24,380 nt of DNA from Bacillus sp. AFS037270 (GTDB lineage Bacteria; Bacillota; Bacilli; Bacillales_B; DSM-18226): the NCBI RefSeq assembly GCF_002585305.1, contig NZ_NUNF01000104.1, forward strand, positions 1 to 24,380. Direction: 5' to 3'. A model generated the notes under the pieces. That model was given only the letters and a program-made list of their open reading frames with translations. It had not been told where the DNA came from and ran no database searches. Position 1 is the first letter of the stretch. Every line of letters begins with the position of its first letter. Below, piece by piece: positions 24,305 to 24,380 of the stretch. The position numbers were made by a program, and so were the translations under genes.

Positions 24305-24380
<76 letters not shown>

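Overview
The window is chromosomal DNA of a low-G+C, endospore-forming member of the Bacillaceae (Bacillus/Neobacillus type). I infer this from protein sequences that closely resemble remembered Bacillus subtilis counterparts (GlpD, GlpK, GlpF, GlpP, GlmM, CdaA, CdaR, SigW, RsiW), the gene order sigW-rsiW-cdaA-cdaR-glmM-glmS, a glmS ribozyme, cre-like sites and a Spo0E-family protein. Nearly everything is transcribed from the minus strand, so functional order runs from high to low coordinates. The only plus-strand genes I support are two very small ones near 22.3 kb and 23.6 kb.

Right end (23.8-24.4 kb): six complete tRNA genes, Thr-Tyr-Gln-Lys-Gly-Ala in transcription order, ending in an intrinsic terminator. 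Next come a small plus-strand reading frame encoding a putative two-segment membrane microprotein with an internal repeat, then arginase (rocF) with a promoter overlapped by a cre-like site, and a convergent 53-residue Spo0E-like phosphatase gene.

Envelope block (14.9-22.1 kb): sigW-rsiW with a recognisable SigW autoregulatory promoter, then cdaA-cdaR-glmM (c-di-AMP synthesis, its membrane partner and phosphoglucosamine mutase), then glmS with its own promoter and the GlcN6P-sensing self-cleaving ribozyme. CdaA, CdaR, GlmM and GlmS tie c-di-AMP synthesis to cell-wall precursor supply.

Mannitol block (5.1-14.8 kb): two complete mannitol-type phosphotransferase units in tandem. Unit 1 is mtlA (EIICB), mtlR, mtlF (EIIA), the start of a Geobacillus-type mtlA-mtlR-mtlF-mtlD operon. 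Unit 2 is an E. coli-like one-chain EIICBA permease, a second mtlR, and mtlD. Both units start with a matching MtlR-type operator (arms of 8, spacer of 7) upstream of a sigma-A promoter. MtlR of unit 1 keeps all six regulatory phosphorylation positions; MtlR of unit 2 has isoleucine where the second PRD1 histidine should be.

Glycerol block (1-5.0 kb): glpP (antiterminator, probable TTG start), glpF-glpK and glpD. glpF and glpD both have leaders with an intrinsic terminator and share a nearly identical element at the transcript 5' end, a good candidate for part of the GlpP recognition signal. A cre-like site overlaps the glpF promoter.

I saw no insertion sequence, prophage, CRISPR array or rRNA. 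The most distinctive points are the duplicated mannitol system with a divergent regulator, the repeat-containing microprotein at 23.5-23.7 kb, and the shared glp leader element. All family assignments are from recalled motifs, not from database searches.
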